A stretch of 64,000 bases of DNA from Bacillota bacterium (GTDB lineage Bacteria; Bacillota; Clostridia; Lachnospirales; Lachnospiraceae). Below the pieces are notes generated by a model. The model saw only the letters and a list, made by a program, of their open reading frames with translations, was not told the origin of the DNA and made no database searches. The position numbers and the translations under genes are program-made. Location of the stretch: positions 186,001-250,000 of the forward strand of contig JAEZTJ010000093.1 in NCBI GenBank assembly GCA_023421505.1, written 5' to 3'. Positions 53,928-63,201 of the stretch are shown here, one piece after another. Every line of letters begins with the position of its first letter. Position 1 is the first letter of the stretch.

Positions 53928-54260
53928 CATAGTAATTAAATTTGTTCTATTATATTTTTCTTAAAATTCAGTATATATCTCTTCAGATTGCTATAAATAG
54001 CTCCTACACTATACATCTATAAGGATAACCGTAATCCCATAAGAATTATTTCATTAAAACTTGTCACATAACCAGATAACCTAAAGCTAAAACCCTAACA
54101 TAATAAGTCACATATATCACCTTGACTAGCACCTCTTTCCTGTATTATCTTTTACTCCCTGTATTGCCAGGAAACCTATATGGAAATATTCTTTCTACGC
54201 ATGTAGAATAGGTAGGGCGTAGTAGTTACTGAATTGTTCAACACACAGAAGGAGGTTTCT
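53928..54260. other. Promoter region of the LysM/SleB gene
   Basis: AT-rich. A small hairpin TTCTAC-GCAT-GTAGAA sits at 54193-54208, about 50 bp before the ATG. No gene seen. Confidence 0.4.
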
Positions 54261-55013
54261 ATGAAACTATTTAAGAAAATAACCATTATCACATTTTGTT
54301 TCCTATTATTGTTCCCCGCGACTTCAGCTAGTGCAGCTGCGTATAAGGTAACTTCAAAGGACACACTCAATTCACTCAGTAAATTATTTGATACCAGTGT
54401 TACTTTCTTACGGTTTTCTAATAATTTTGAGGTAAACAGCTTTTCCTCCGGAGATGTAATCTTCGTCCCAGCTCATGTATATAAAGTAAAAAGTGGTGAC
54501 TCCTTGTTCAAAATAGCAGCGAAGTACAAGGTACCCGTATTGAATATTAAAAAAGCAAATAAGAAAACAAGCAGCTCTATCGTACCAGGTGAAAAATTAT
54601 TAATACCCGGTATCAAACCTTATAAAAAGTATGACAGCGTCATTCCCTATTCCGATGGCGAAGTCGGCTTACTTGCGAAACTCATTGAAGCTGAAGCTGC
54701 CGGAGAGTCTATGCAGGCGAAAATAGCTGTCGGAGCTGTTGTAGTTAACCGCGTTCAAAGCGGAGATTGGGCTCCAACCATAACCAAGGTAATCAAGCAG
54801 AAATTTGGTGAATACTACCAATTTACACCAGTTAAAATCGGCACAATTAATAATACACCTTCTTATGACTCTAAACGAGCAGCTTGGATTGCCATGTTTG
54901 GCAGTGATCCGAGCAATGGCGCTATCTACTATTTTGACCAGACTTCAAACAATGAATGGCTACGCTCGAAGTCTCTTACAACTCAGATCGATCACATGAT
55001 ATTTGTGAAATAG
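54261..55013 (+). CDS. LysM and SleB/CwlJ-type cell-wall hydrolase
   Basis: 250 aa. Signal peptide (1-~27, ending TSASAAA), two LysM peptidoglycan-binding repeats (YKVTSKDTLNSLSKLFDTS; YKVKSGDSLFKIAAKYKV), then Hydrolase_2 (LLAKLIEAEAAGESMQAKIA with the catalytic Glu, VVNRVQSGDW, GAIYYFD). Family members hydrolyse cortex or vegetative peptidoglycan during germination or growth. ATG at 54261 with AAGGAGG upstream. Exported. Confidence 0.92.
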   Translation: MKLFKKITIITFCFLLLFPATSASAAAYKVTSKDTLNSLSKLFDTSVTFLRFSNNFEVNSFSSGDVIFVPAHVYKVKSGDSLFKIAAKYKVPVLNIKKANKKTSSSIVPGEKLLIPGIKPYKKYDSVIPYSDGEVGLLAKLIEAEAAGESMQAKIAVGAVVVNRVQSGDWAPTITKVIKQKFGEYYQFTPVKIGTINNTPSYDSKRAAWIAMFGSDPSNGAIYYFDQTSNNEWLRSKSLTTQIDHMIFVK

Positions 55014-55083
55014 GATGGATTAGCACGTATTCTAAATTAGATAATAGCGAAACTAAGTAATTATCTAATTTTCAAAATTCATG

Positions 55084-55129
55084 AAAGGAACGCCTTAAGA
55101 TAGCCAACTCTATCCTAAGGCGTTCCTTT
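55084..55129. terminator. Bidirectional terminator
   Basis: AAAGGAACGCCTTA...GATAG pairs with CTATC...TAAGGCGTTCCTTT (19-bp stem). It separates the convergent LysM/SleB and greA genes. Confidence 0.85.
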
Positions 55130-55173
55130 ATATACTGAATGGGCATCCTACAAAGCCCCATTATTATGCGTAA

Positions 55174-55686
55174 TCAATATTTTCTTAGCTCATCTTCCCC
55201 ATTATCCTCAAGCTTTTCGATTTTTCGTATTATGACATCAAAGGTAAAGTCTTTTCCGCCAGCACTTCCTTCCACTGTAACTTTATCATCAACTTTTTTC
55301 TTAAGTAACGCTTTACCGAGCGGAGAATCGATGCTAATTCTTCCTTTTAAGGAATTTGATCTGACTGTCGTCACAATCTTTACTATCTCTTCCTCATTCT
55401 CCTCTGGATAATAGATCGTGACCTTATCATTTAATCCTACTTCATCTTCATTAGAAGCTTCCGTTATAATCTGAGCTGTTTTTATCATCCGTTCTAAATA
55501 TCTTATCCTGCTCTCATTTTGATTTTTAAACTGTTTTGCTGCCTTATATTCAAAGTTTTCACTTAAATCTCCATGGGCTCTGGCAGTTTTCACGTCTTCA
55601 AGAGCTTCTTTTCTAACAACAAGCTTACGGTATTCAATCTCTTCTTCCATTCTTTTTATATCTTTATGTGTTATTTTATCGTACAT
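55174..55686 (-). CDS. greA: Transcription elongation factor GreA/GreB family
   Basis: 170 aa. N-terminal coiled coil with the conserved ARAHGDLSENFEYKAAK tip region (acidic residues that promote RNA cleavage in backtracked RNA polymerase) and a C-terminal FKBP-like domain (ISIDSPLGKALLKKKVDDKVTV). Slightly longer than standard GreA (~158 aa), with an acidic tail, so it may be a second paralogue beside a canonical greA elsewhere. ATG at 55686. Confidence 0.9.
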   Translation of the reverse strand: MYDKITHKDIKRMEEEIEYRKLVVRKEALEDVKTARAHGDLSENFEYKAAKQFKNQNESRIRYLERMIKTAQIITEASNEDEVGLNDKVTIYYPEENEEEIVKIVTTVRSNSLKGRISIDSPLGKALLKKKVDDKVTVEGSAGGKDFTFDVIIRKIEKLEDNGEDELRKY

Positions 55687-56243
55687 AATTTACCTCATTT
55701 TTGCGTTGCATAATAGTTCACTTTGCGAAATTTTGCGCATAAACAGGTTTGTGGTTGTAGCATAGACACAAACTTATTTAAATACACCTCAGGTAATTTT
55801 GTATACAAATTTCTTATTGTTTTGCTTCTTTAGAACAGCAAACATAGATTTTTACAACGAGACGCAATTTGGCTAATATTTTTAATTTACCTAATGCTAA
55901 CATATTTTTTTACATAAAACAAGTCCTCCTAGCAGCTCATTTTAATCAAGCATTATGCATTTCCTTCCTAATATAACCATTGCATTATTTTCAAGGTAAT
56001 GGTCGTATTTACTATAGTTTGCCAGGATGTCCTATTGTAATGTATAACACAAAAAGCCTTGAAATCATTAATTTTCAAGACTTTTTAATAATTGTGGGGT
56101 TAAAAAACACAGCCTGATTATTACATCAAATATAGAATTCAACAAGTGGAACGGAATCTATTATGATGACCAACTTACCATAGCACTAATTGACTGCTTC
56201 GTGAGCATAGTCATTTGATAGATTTGGCTTTTATACTATAACA
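55687..56243. other. Intergenic region with a terminator
   Basis: 557 bp, AT-rich. CAGGTTTGTG/CACAAACTT near 55757-55786 may be a degenerate relative of the hairpin repeat at 14985. The terminator at 56051-56087 is the only firm feature. Confidence 0.4.
56051..56087 (-). terminator. Terminator of the cytidylate-kinase-like gene
   Basis: AAAAAG-CCTTGAAA pairs with TTTTCAAG-ACTTTTT; on the minus strand it ends GGCTTTTTG. 157 bp after the gene stop. Confidence 0.65.
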
Positions 56244-56882
56244 TTATATACGATTGATAAGAAATTTCATCTTCACGTATTGTTCAATCAGATCCACGCA
56301 CATCTCTCTGCCAACGCGAGCACTGTTCAGTGTTAGATCATAATTTGCCATGTCTGTCCATTTTTTTCCTTCTGTATAACAGCGATAATAATCGCTTCGG
56401 TATTTATCCGTCTTCTCAATCAAGCTGTGAGCCTCTTTCTCTGTCACATCTAGCTTATTCACAATCGATTGAACACAGGCCTCTCTCGGCGCATCAATAT
56501 AGATTCGGACCACATTTTTGAAATCCCGTAAAACATAGTCAGCACATTTTCCGATAATAATACAAGATTCCTGATCTGCTAGCTGCCTGATAATCTTGCT
56601 CTGTATATTGAATAAGTTAACATCCGAAATAAACCGTTTCGTATTCGGTTGTGCTTCCTCCGAAAATGGTATCTTCTTCATATATCCGAGGATTGTGCCA
56701 TATAGATGCACCTTTTCATCAGCTTGAATAAACAATGCCTCGTTGATACCACTATCCTCTGAGGCCATTTTTAAAATCTGTGATTCATAGCAATGGATTC
56801 CTAATCTTTTTGCCAGTTTACTACCAATCTCTTTTCCACCACTGCCAAATCCCCTCGCAATTGTAATAACATAATTTCCCAT
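56244..56882 (-). CDS. Cytidylate kinase-like family protein
   Basis: 212 aa P-loop protein (ITIARGFGSGGKEIGSKLAKRLG; the P-loop is GFGSGGKEI). Adenylate/cytidylate-kinase fold with GKCADYVLRD and VRIYIDAPREACV. It is not the housekeeping Cmk; this divergent branch is common in clostridia, with no assigned substrate. ATG at 56882. Alone between greA and the urease operon. Confidence 0.85.
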   Translation of the reverse strand: MGNYVITIARGFGSGGKEIGSKLAKRLGIHCYESQILKMASEDSGINEALFIQADEKVHLYGTILGYMKKIPFSEEAQPNTKRFISDVNLFNIQSKIIRQLADQESCIIIGKCADYVLRDFKNVVRIYIDAPREACVQSIVNKLDVTEKEAHSLIEKTDKYRSDYYRCYTEGKKWTDMANYDLTLNSARVGREMCVDLIEQYVKMKFLINRI

Positions 56883-56954
56883 AGGCCTTCCACCTGCCTT
56901 TCTAAATGCACTACCGAATCTAAATTCTACTAAATTTTTTGCTTTTTATTATAT

Positions 56955-57686
56955 TTAATAGCTTCTATATAAGCTTTCTGCATATTCATACAAATACTCT
57001 CCGCCATTTCCCATCAATCGTACCATATAGCCTTCATAGGCTTGTGTTACGGTTGCTTCCACATCCTCTGATTTCATAAGACGCGGCTTTTCATATCCAT
57101 ATAAGTAAATCATTCCGATATGAGTTTTTCCTTCAAAGCCTCCCATACCTTCCAGTTTCCACTTCTTAGGCTCCAGATATAAATTATCTAAAAATACCAT
57201 TCTACCTTTCTTATTCCATACTACAGTTCTACTATGATATTGGCGAAATGCGAATTTCTCGCCCATACCTACCCTGCCACAGGCGATAATATCGGTGTAA
57301 AATAATTTAGAGTTTTCGCCAAGCAGAATTCTTGTATTGGATTTAAAACTACTGTCGGCAAAGGGAATCACCGGCTTCATCATCCATACCAACTCAGCAT
57401 TATCCTCTAAAAGAATATCCTGCTCCTGCCTGGCAAAACCATCCCTGGTATTAAAAATCTTCGTATAGGATTGATTTGTAAATTCCGTTTTTGTCCCAGC
57501 TCCGGCATGAACTCGTATATTGTAAAAATCATCTTGCATAATACCTGCTGTCGCTGTCATCACCATAATCTGTGTCTTATCTTTATTATAAAAAGGCTTG
57601 CATACCTTAAAGGGCTGTGTAAAACTGCATTCTGACAGACAGGTCTGCCCGTTACGATCAATCGTGGAGAGATGTAAGCTGCTCAT
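56955..57686 (-). CDS. ureD: Urease accessory protein UreD
   Basis: 243 aa. Scaffold that docks UreF-UreG on apo-urease for nickel insertion. Visible are FYNIRVHAGAGTKTEFTNQSYTKIFN, the conserved NAELVWMMKPVIPFADS region, and the GGFEGKTHIGMIYLYG end. Last gene of the operon; its ATG overlaps the ureG stop (TAATG), implying coupled translation. Confidence 0.93.
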   Translation of the reverse strand: MSSLHLSTIDRNGQTCLSECSFTQPFKVCKPFYNKDKTQIMVMTATAGIMQDDFYNIRVHAGAGTKTEFTNQSYTKIFNTRDGFARQEQDILLEDNAELVWMMKPVIPFADSSFKSNTRILLGENSKLFYTDIIACGRVGMGEKFAFRQYHSRTVVWNKKGRMVFLDNLYLEPKKWKLEGMGGFEGKTHIGMIYLYGYEKPRLMKSEDVEATVTQAYEGYMVRLMGNGGEYLYEYAESLYRSY

Positions 57687-58297
57687 TATTTCAAATCCTT
57701 AAATAAAACATTTCTATTAATCCACTGGATAACATGATCGACTCCGCTCATGTCCTTCAGGTTGGTAAAGAGGAAGGGTCTTCCCTCACGAACCAGCTCG
57801 GAATCCGAAGCCATAATACTTAAATCCGCTCCAACAAGTGGTGCAAGATCCGTTTTATTTATAATCAAGAGATCTGATCGGATCACCCCAAGACCACGTT
57901 TCCTGGGTATTTTCTCTCCCTGTGCCACATCAATTACATAGATGGTTGCATCAACAAGGTCCGGACTGAACGTTGCAGAAAGATTATCTCCACCGCTTTC
58001 TACAAAGATTATCTCCACGTCCGGATATTTCATAGCCAGCTCTTCCACTGCCTCAAGATTCATTGAACAATCTTCACGGATTGCAGTATGCGGGCAGCCA
58101 CCCGTTTCTACTCCGAGGATTCTTCCCTCCTCCAGAACTGAATTACGAATCAGAAACTGTGCATCTTCCTTGGTATAAATATCATTTGTCACAACGCAGA
58201 TGCTGTATTCCTTCGCCATGCTTCGTACCAAACGCTCAATCAGTGCTGTTTTTCCGGAACCAACCGGACCTCCTACACCTATTTTTACATAACTCAT
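57686..58297 (-). CDS. ureG: Urease accessory GTPase UreG
   Basis: 203 aa SIMIBI GTPase that delivers nickel to urease. P-loop GVGGPVGSGKTALIERL, metal motif ETGGCPHTAIRED (Cys-Pro-His), VESGGDNLSATFSPDL, and the guanine motif INKTDLAP. It is slightly short of its His-rich relatives and has no N-terminal His tail. Confidence 0.97.
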   Translation of the reverse strand: MSYVKIGVGGPVGSGKTALIERLVRSMAKEYSICVVTNDIYTKEDAQFLIRNSVLEEGRILGVETGGCPHTAIREDCSMNLEAVEELAMKYPDVEIIFVESGGDNLSATFSPDLVDATIYVIDVAQGEKIPRKRGLGVIRSDLLIINKTDLAPLVGADLSIMASDSELVREGRPFLFTNLKDMSGVDHVIQWINRNVLFKDLK

Positions 58298-58365
58298 GCT
58301 TCTTCCTCTTTTCGTTTCAATTATTAGGATTAGACAATTACGAAAACATCAATTATCTATTTAAA

Positions 58366-59025
58366 TTATGACAAATACATTCTGGCTTCCAAATACTCAT
58401 GCTCCATTGAACGAAAATCAAAGCCTGGCCCGGTTACTCCTAGCAGCTCCAGCTTGCAGTTCATTGCATGATTTACTACCTCTGGAATTACTTCTGCTGC
58501 TTGCTTTAAGGCACGTTGTCCTTCGAGCTGTCGTAAGGGAATCAGCTTCACTGCATGGTTTACCATGGATGAAATCTGATTGTAGGCAAATAGCTGTAAT
58601 CCTTCTCTTATATCCACCTTTAAATCCTGTATGAGTAGCCCCACCGCAATGCAATAATGCCCATCGCAGCTACTTTCTTTTATAGTTCTCCAATACTCTT
58701 CAAGAGCCGGATAATCACCCATATATTTAAGAGCCTTTTGAAATCTCGAGTAGAGCTTCATACTGCCTTCCCGAAGCTCCCGCGGTGATCTCGAGGCTCC
58801 GCAAAGATGATCTAACAGAGTGATGTCTTCACCAGTAGCAGCGTGCGCCGCAAATCCTATCTCACTATAGCTTAGTGCGTGCAGATATTGTTGCAGAAAC
58901 TCCGATAGGGAGCTCTCATCCTTGACGATTTTCTTCTGCACATAAGTCTCCATACCATTAGACATGGTATATGCTCCGATTGGGAAGAGCGCATCCATCG
59001 TTTGATATAAGGTCAACCAGCTCAT
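58366..59025 (-). CDS. ureF: Urease accessory protein UreF
   Basis: 219 aa, all-helical. DALFPIGAYTMSNGMETYVQ is the family signature (P-x-G-(x)-Y/F-x-x-S-x-G-x-E). It couples UreG GTP hydrolysis to metal transfer. Starts 3 bp after ureE; 68 bp before ureG. Confidence 0.94.
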   Translation of the reverse strand: MSWLTLYQTMDALFPIGAYTMSNGMETYVQKKIVKDESSLSEFLQQYLHALSYSEIGFAAHAATGEDITLLDHLCGASRSPRELREGSMKLYSRFQKALKYMGDYPALEEYWRTIKESSCDGHYCIAVGLLIQDLKVDIREGLQLFAYNQISSMVNHAVKLIPLRQLEGQRALKQAAEVIPEVVNHAMNCKLELLGVTGPGFDFRSMEHEYLEARMYLS

Positions 59026-59028
59026 AGG

Positions 59029-59478
59029 TCAAAGTTGGGAATGCCCATGTGTGTGCTCGTGAGCCTTGCATCCAATATAATCTGTATATTTTCCAAGGAT
59101 TGTTTGGAGCTTAAATCCTTGGTTTTGTAGATAAGCATATATAAATGCATCATATGGAATGGTTACGGTATTTTCCCTGATTTCTAAGGTCATGTGTCGG
59201 TTACCAAGTTCAAAACACAATCTTCCCATTTCCTGCATGGAAGCTACAGAAATCTGTATTAGCTCACTAGGCGCGTATTTTACTACGATCACTCTATTGT
59301 CATCCTCATATAAAATATCATTTTCCTTGAGCCCTGTTTCGACAGCAATTCCAATCTCTTCCCCATCTTTTGATACCTTACGCATGCGTTTTTTGTCGCG
59401 CTCGTACCATTCCAATGTTATTTCATCTACTGCCTTTTTAGTATGCTGCAGCTGGCCTGTGATTTTTTCCACTATCAT
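59029..59478 (-). CDS. ureE: Urease nickel metallochaperone UreE
   Basis: 149 aa. N-terminal peptide-binding domain and a C-terminal metal-binding domain with NRHMTLEIRENTVTIPYD and the tail KAHEHTHGHSQL. The His-rich tail is short, so Ni storage is limited and mainly transfer is expected. ATG at 59478 with AGGAGGTAA upstream. 79 bp after ureC. Confidence 0.94.
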   Translation of the reverse strand: MIVEKITGQLQHTKKAVDEITLEWYERDKKRMRKVSKDGEEIGIAVETGLKENDILYEDDNRVIVVKYAPSELIQISVASMQEMGRLCFELGNRHMTLEIRENTVTIPYDAFIYAYLQNQGFKLQTILGKYTDYIGCKAHEHTHGHSQL

Positions 59479-59557
59479 AAGTTACCTCCTAACCTTTCAT
59501 TCTTGTTCTATCATTTGGGCATTTGTCGCAATCACCTATTGTTTATCACATAATATT

Positions 59558-61270
59558 TTAAAACAAAAAGTATCTCTGAGCCATCGGAAGCTCATACGCT
59601 GCTTCACAGGTGATTGTTTCTCCATCCACAGTCACTTCATAGGTTTCCGGATTTACCTGTATGTCGCCCATCCGATCATTTAATTTCATATTTGCCTTAG
59701 TGATACTTCGACAATCCTTCACCGGTAATACCTTCCTTTGCAGTTTAAGTTCCTCCTGAATTCCGTTCTCAAAGGCATACTTAGATACAAAGGTGATACA
59801 GCTTCTCACTCTGGCTAGTCCATATCCTCCAAACATTTTTGTGTAGATCACCGGCTGTGGGGTAGGAATGGATGCATTGGCATCTCCCATTCTGGAAGCT
59901 ATAACAAACCCATTTTTAATAATTAGCTCTGGCTTTACTCCAAAGAGCGCCGGCTTCCACAAAACCAAATCGGCATATTTTCCTGGCTCTACCGACCCGA
60001 CATACTCTGAAATTCCGTGCGTGATTGCAGGATTAATAGTGTATTTTGCAATATAACGTTTGACACGGTAATTATCGTTTCCTTCTGTATCCTCCGGTAG
60101 TGCTCCCCTTTGTTTTTTCATCTTATCAGCCGTCTGCCAGGTTCGAATGATGACTTCACCCACACGACCCATAGCTTGGGAATCAGAGCTCATCATAGAG
60201 AAGATACCCAAGTCATGCAGTACATCTTCTGCTGCAATGGTCTCCGGACGAATTCTGGAATCAGCAAAGGCTACATCCTCCGGAATCTTACTGTCAAGAT
60301 GGTGGCATACCATCAGCATATCCAGATGCTCGTCAATTGTATTAGCTGTAAAGGGCATCGTGGGATTGGTCGAAGATGGAAGTATGTTAGGGAGCGCCGC
60401 CGCCCGTATGATATCCGGAGCATGACCACCGCCGGCACCCTCTGTATGATACGTATGAATTACCCTCCCACCAATAGCTGACAGGGTATCCTCCACGAAA
60501 CCGCCTTCATTTAGCGTATCGGTATGAATGGAAACCTGAACATCATACCGATCTGCAACACACAGACACTCATCTATCGCTGCCGGTGTGCTACCCCAGT
60601 CCTCGTGCAGCTTTAATCCTGCCGCGCCTGCTTCTACCTGCTCTTCTAGTGCTCTCGGATTAGAACAATTTCCTTTGCCCAAAAATGCAAAATTCATTGG
60701 CAATTCCTCTGCTGCCTCCAGCATCCGATGGAGATTAAATTTACCCGGAGTACAGGTTGTGGCATTGGTTCCGTCAGTAGGTCCGGTTCCTCCTCCGATC
60801 ATTGTGGTAATTCCACTATATAGCGCCGTTTCCACCTGCGTAGGGGAAATAAAGTGGATATGGGTATCCAATCCACCTGCGGTTAGAATGAGTCCTTCTC
60901 CGGCGATTACCTCCGTCGATGCACCGATCACCATACCATCACTCACGCCTTCCATAATATCAGGATTTCCCGATTTTCCAATCCCAGAGATCTTACCGTC
61001 TATAATTCCAACGTCCGCTTTTACTATGCCGGTATAGTCAACTATCAATACATTGGTTATCACCAGATCCAGACATTCCTCACAAAGAGCCAGGCAGGAC
61101 TGACCCATACCATCCCGTATGGATTTACCTCCGCCAAACTTTGCTTCTTCTCCATATACGTTGAAGTCCTTTTCCACTTCTATCATCAGACCGGTATCGG
61201 CAAGTCGTATTTTATCTCCGACGGTTGGTCCAAACATATCTGCATAGGCTTTTCTACTCATCTTACTCAA
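59558..61270 (-). CDS. ureC: Urease alpha subunit UreC
   Basis: 570 aa catalytic subunit hydrolysing urea to ammonia and carbamate at a dinickel site. GGLDTHIHFISPTQVETAL (His ligands), AAGLKLHEDWGSTP with the carbamylated Lys, SIHTDTLNEGG, VIHTYHTEGAGGGHAPDI, MVCHHLDSKIPEDVAFA flap with the catalytic His, and SSDSQAMGR. TTG at 61270 is chosen because GGAGGTGA ends 5 nt upstream; ATG at 61261 is spaced too far. It overlaps the ureAB stop by 8 bp. Confidence 0.97.
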   Translation of the reverse strand: MSKMSRKAYADMFGPTVGDKIRLADTGLMIEVEKDFNVYGEEAKFGGGKSIRDGMGQSCLALCEECLDLVITNVLIVDYTGIVKADVGIIDGKISGIGKSGNPDIMEGVSDGMVIGASTEVIAGEGLILTAGGLDTHIHFISPTQVETALYSGITTMIGGGTGPTDGTNATTCTPGKFNLHRMLEAAEELPMNFAFLGKGNCSNPRALEEQVEAGAAGLKLHEDWGSTPAAIDECLCVADRYDVQVSIHTDTLNEGGFVEDTLSAIGGRVIHTYHTEGAGGGHAPDIIRAAALPNILPSSTNPTMPFTANTIDEHLDMLMVCHHLDSKIPEDVAFADSRIRPETIAAEDVLHDLGIFSMMSSDSQAMGRVGEVIIRTWQTADKMKKQRGALPEDTEGNDNYRVKRYIAKYTINPAITHGISEYVGSVEPGKYADLVLWKPALFGVKPELIIKNGFVIASRMGDANASIPTPQPVIYTKMFGGYGLARVRSCITFVSKYAFENGIQEELKLQRKVLPVKDCRSITKANMKLNDRMGDIQVNPETYEVTVDGETITCEAAYELPMAQRYFLF

Positions 61271-61955
61271 CCGAATCACCTCCTATATATCCCAGACGTT
61301 TCGCCTTTTTGATCGCTGCTGCCTTTACCGTATCGTCATCCATATTACCATTTACCAGTCCGCCCAGACCATATCCACCCCGGGTGCCACCAATTTCCAC
61401 TATCACGACCTTTTTTTCTTCTCCGGGCTCAAAACGAACCGCTGTTCCCGCCGGAATATCAAGACGCATCCCATATGCTGACATACGATCAAAGCGAAGT
61501 GCTTTGTTTACTTCAAACAGATGAAAATGCGACCCGATTTGAATTGCCCTGTCGCCTGTATTCACCACAGTCAGACCAATACTTCGTCTGCCCTGATTTA
61601 ATGTAATCTCACCGGGTACTGTTACCACCTCTCCAGGGATTAATTTTCCGCCTGCCGGTATCGGATTATGTACGGTAACCAGCTTGGTTCCATCAGGAAA
61701 AGTTGCCTCAAATTGTATTTCATGAATCATCTCGGCCACTCCATCCATCACATCCTCAGTAGAAAGTAATTTTGTTCCCTCCATCATAAGCTGTGTGACA
61801 CTTTTCCCTCTTCTGGCAAGCTCCAATAATTCCGAGGTAATGTACGCAATACTCTCTGTATAATTGAGCTTTACACCATCCTTTTTTCTTTGCTTTGCCA
61901 ATTCACCTGCACTGTGTATCATTAGACGTTCCATTTCCCTGGGTACAAGATGCAT
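61263..61955 (-). CDS. ureAB: Fused urease gamma-beta subunit
   Basis: 230 aa. Residues 1-~100 are the gamma subunit (MHLVPREMERLMIHSAGELA, KLNYTESIAYITSELLELAR, LMMEGTKLLSTEDVMDGVAEM). Residues ~110-230 are the beta subunit (IPGEVVTVPGEITLNQGR, VVNTGDRAIQIGSHFHLFEVN, GMRLDIPAGTAVRFEPGE). The fusion is the Helicobacter UreA arrangement and is less usual in Firmicutes, which mostly encode ureA and ureB separately. ATG at 61955 with GAGAAGGAGG upstream. First urease gene, 92 bp after the receiver-kinase gene. Confidence 0.95.
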   Translation of the reverse strand: MHLVPREMERLMIHSAGELAKQRKKDGVKLNYTESIAYITSELLELARRGKSVTQLMMEGTKLLSTEDVMDGVAEMIHEIQFEATFPDGTKLVTVHNPIPAGGKLIPGEVVTVPGEITLNQGRRSIGLTVVNTGDRAIQIGSHFHLFEVNKALRFDRMSAYGMRLDIPAGTAVRFEPGEEKKVVIVEIGGTRGGYGLGGLVNGNMDDDTVKAAAIKKAKRLGYIGGDSVE

Positions 61956-62047
61956 GCTTTTTCCTCCTTCTCCCTAATATAGCCCCGCTCCATTCATTAT
62001 TTATAGATAATATCGAGCTTATATTGAGCTTCACAATTTCCTGTTCT

Positions 62048-63127
62048 CTATTTATCCAAAGGTAACAGGAATTTTACGCAAGTTCCTATGTTAAGCTGCG
62101 ATGTAATTTCCACATCTCCACCATGGCGAACAAGAATTCTTTTTACACTTGCAAGTCCTATTCCATCCCCTTCATACTTAGGATCATTATGAAGCTTGCG
62201 AAATACATGAAATAATTCACCTGCATTTCGTTCATCGAAACCAATCCCATTATCTTGAACAAAAAATGCAGCCATATTACCGACACCCGCTGTCGTCAAA
62301 CGGATGCGGGTTATCTCCCGCTGTCGGCTAAATTTCAAAGCATTCCCTAATATATTCTGAACCACCAACCGTAACAAAGCTTCATCTCCTTGAACAGCCG
62401 GTAATTTCTCCTTTTCAAATTCTATCTTTCTATCCTTTTCCAATAGCTTCAGCTCCTCCATCACCTCTTCAAACAACAGGTTCATATCTACCCGGCTGCA
62501 GGTCATCGTTTCACTGAACACTTTGGAGAAGCGGTGCAGACCTTCGATCATGGTTGCTGCCTGCCCTGATTTTTCCGTTAACATCAGGCATATTTTCTCT
62601 GCTTCTGCAAGATTACCTTCCTCTAACTCAGCTTCCAGCAGACCTGTCAATTGTTTGATGACCTGCAGTGGTGATCGAATATCATGGGATACACAATAGC
62701 AGAACTTATCCAGTTCTTCATATGCCTTTTTTAACTGTCTTTCCTGCTGTGATAACTTAATTCTTACTTTTACCCGTTCCAAAAGCTCCTCCCTGATGAA
62801 GGGCTTCACTACATAATCACTTCCGCCCACGGCAAAGCTTCGTCCAATGTTTTCTACATCATTATACGCAGTCGCAAAAATTACCGGTATATCCATCCAT
62901 TTTTTCTCATGCTTTATCCTACTGCAGAAGGTAAAACCATCCATACCCGGCATAAAAATATCAAGGATCAGCAAATCCGGAATGTGACGTTCTAAGATTG
63001 GAAATGCATCTTCACAAGAGATTGCGGCGTATATTTTACACCCCTCCGATTTTAATATTTCACTGATGAATCGAATTTGCTCAGGATTATCATCTATGAC
63101 CAGTACGGTTATTGTTGATGAAAACAT
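62048..63127 (-). CDS. Receiver-histidine kinase (REC-HisKA-HATPase)
   Basis: 359 aa, cytoplasmic. N-terminal receiver (VLVIDDNPEQ; phospho-Asp in LLILDIFMPGMDGF; Lys in VVKPF), a short coiled linker, HisKA with CVSHDIRSPLQVIK, then HATPase (QNILGNALKFSR N-box, FVQDNGIGFDERN, GDGIGLASVKRIL). No sensor, membrane or DNA-binding domain. It is placed between the urea importer and urease genes in the same direction (74 bp after urtE), so it may link nitrogen or urea status to another regulator. ATG 63127 chosen; an in-frame GTG at 63139 overlaps the RBS. Confidence 0.9.
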   Translation of the reverse strand: MFSSTITVLVIDDNPEQIRFISEILKSEGCKIYAAISCEDAFPILERHIPDLLILDIFMPGMDGFTFCSRIKHEKKWMDIPVIFATAYNDVENIGRSFAVGGSDYVVKPFIREELLERVKVRIKLSQQERQLKKAYEELDKFCYCVSHDIRSPLQVIKQLTGLLEAELEEGNLAEAEKICLMLTEKSGQAATMIEGLHRFSKVFSETMTCSRVDMNLLFEEVMEELKLLEKDRKIEFEKEKLPAVQGDEALLRLVVQNILGNALKFSRQREITRIRLTTAGVGNMAAFFVQDNGIGFDERNAGELFHVFRKLHNDPKYEGDGIGLASVKRILVRHGGDVEITSQLNIGTCVKFLLPLDK

Positions 63128-63201
63128 GCTGCTCACCACTTCCTTAGATTTTCAAGTTAAGAAGCTATACGCTTAGATATCACTATTCTACAAATTATCT
63201 C

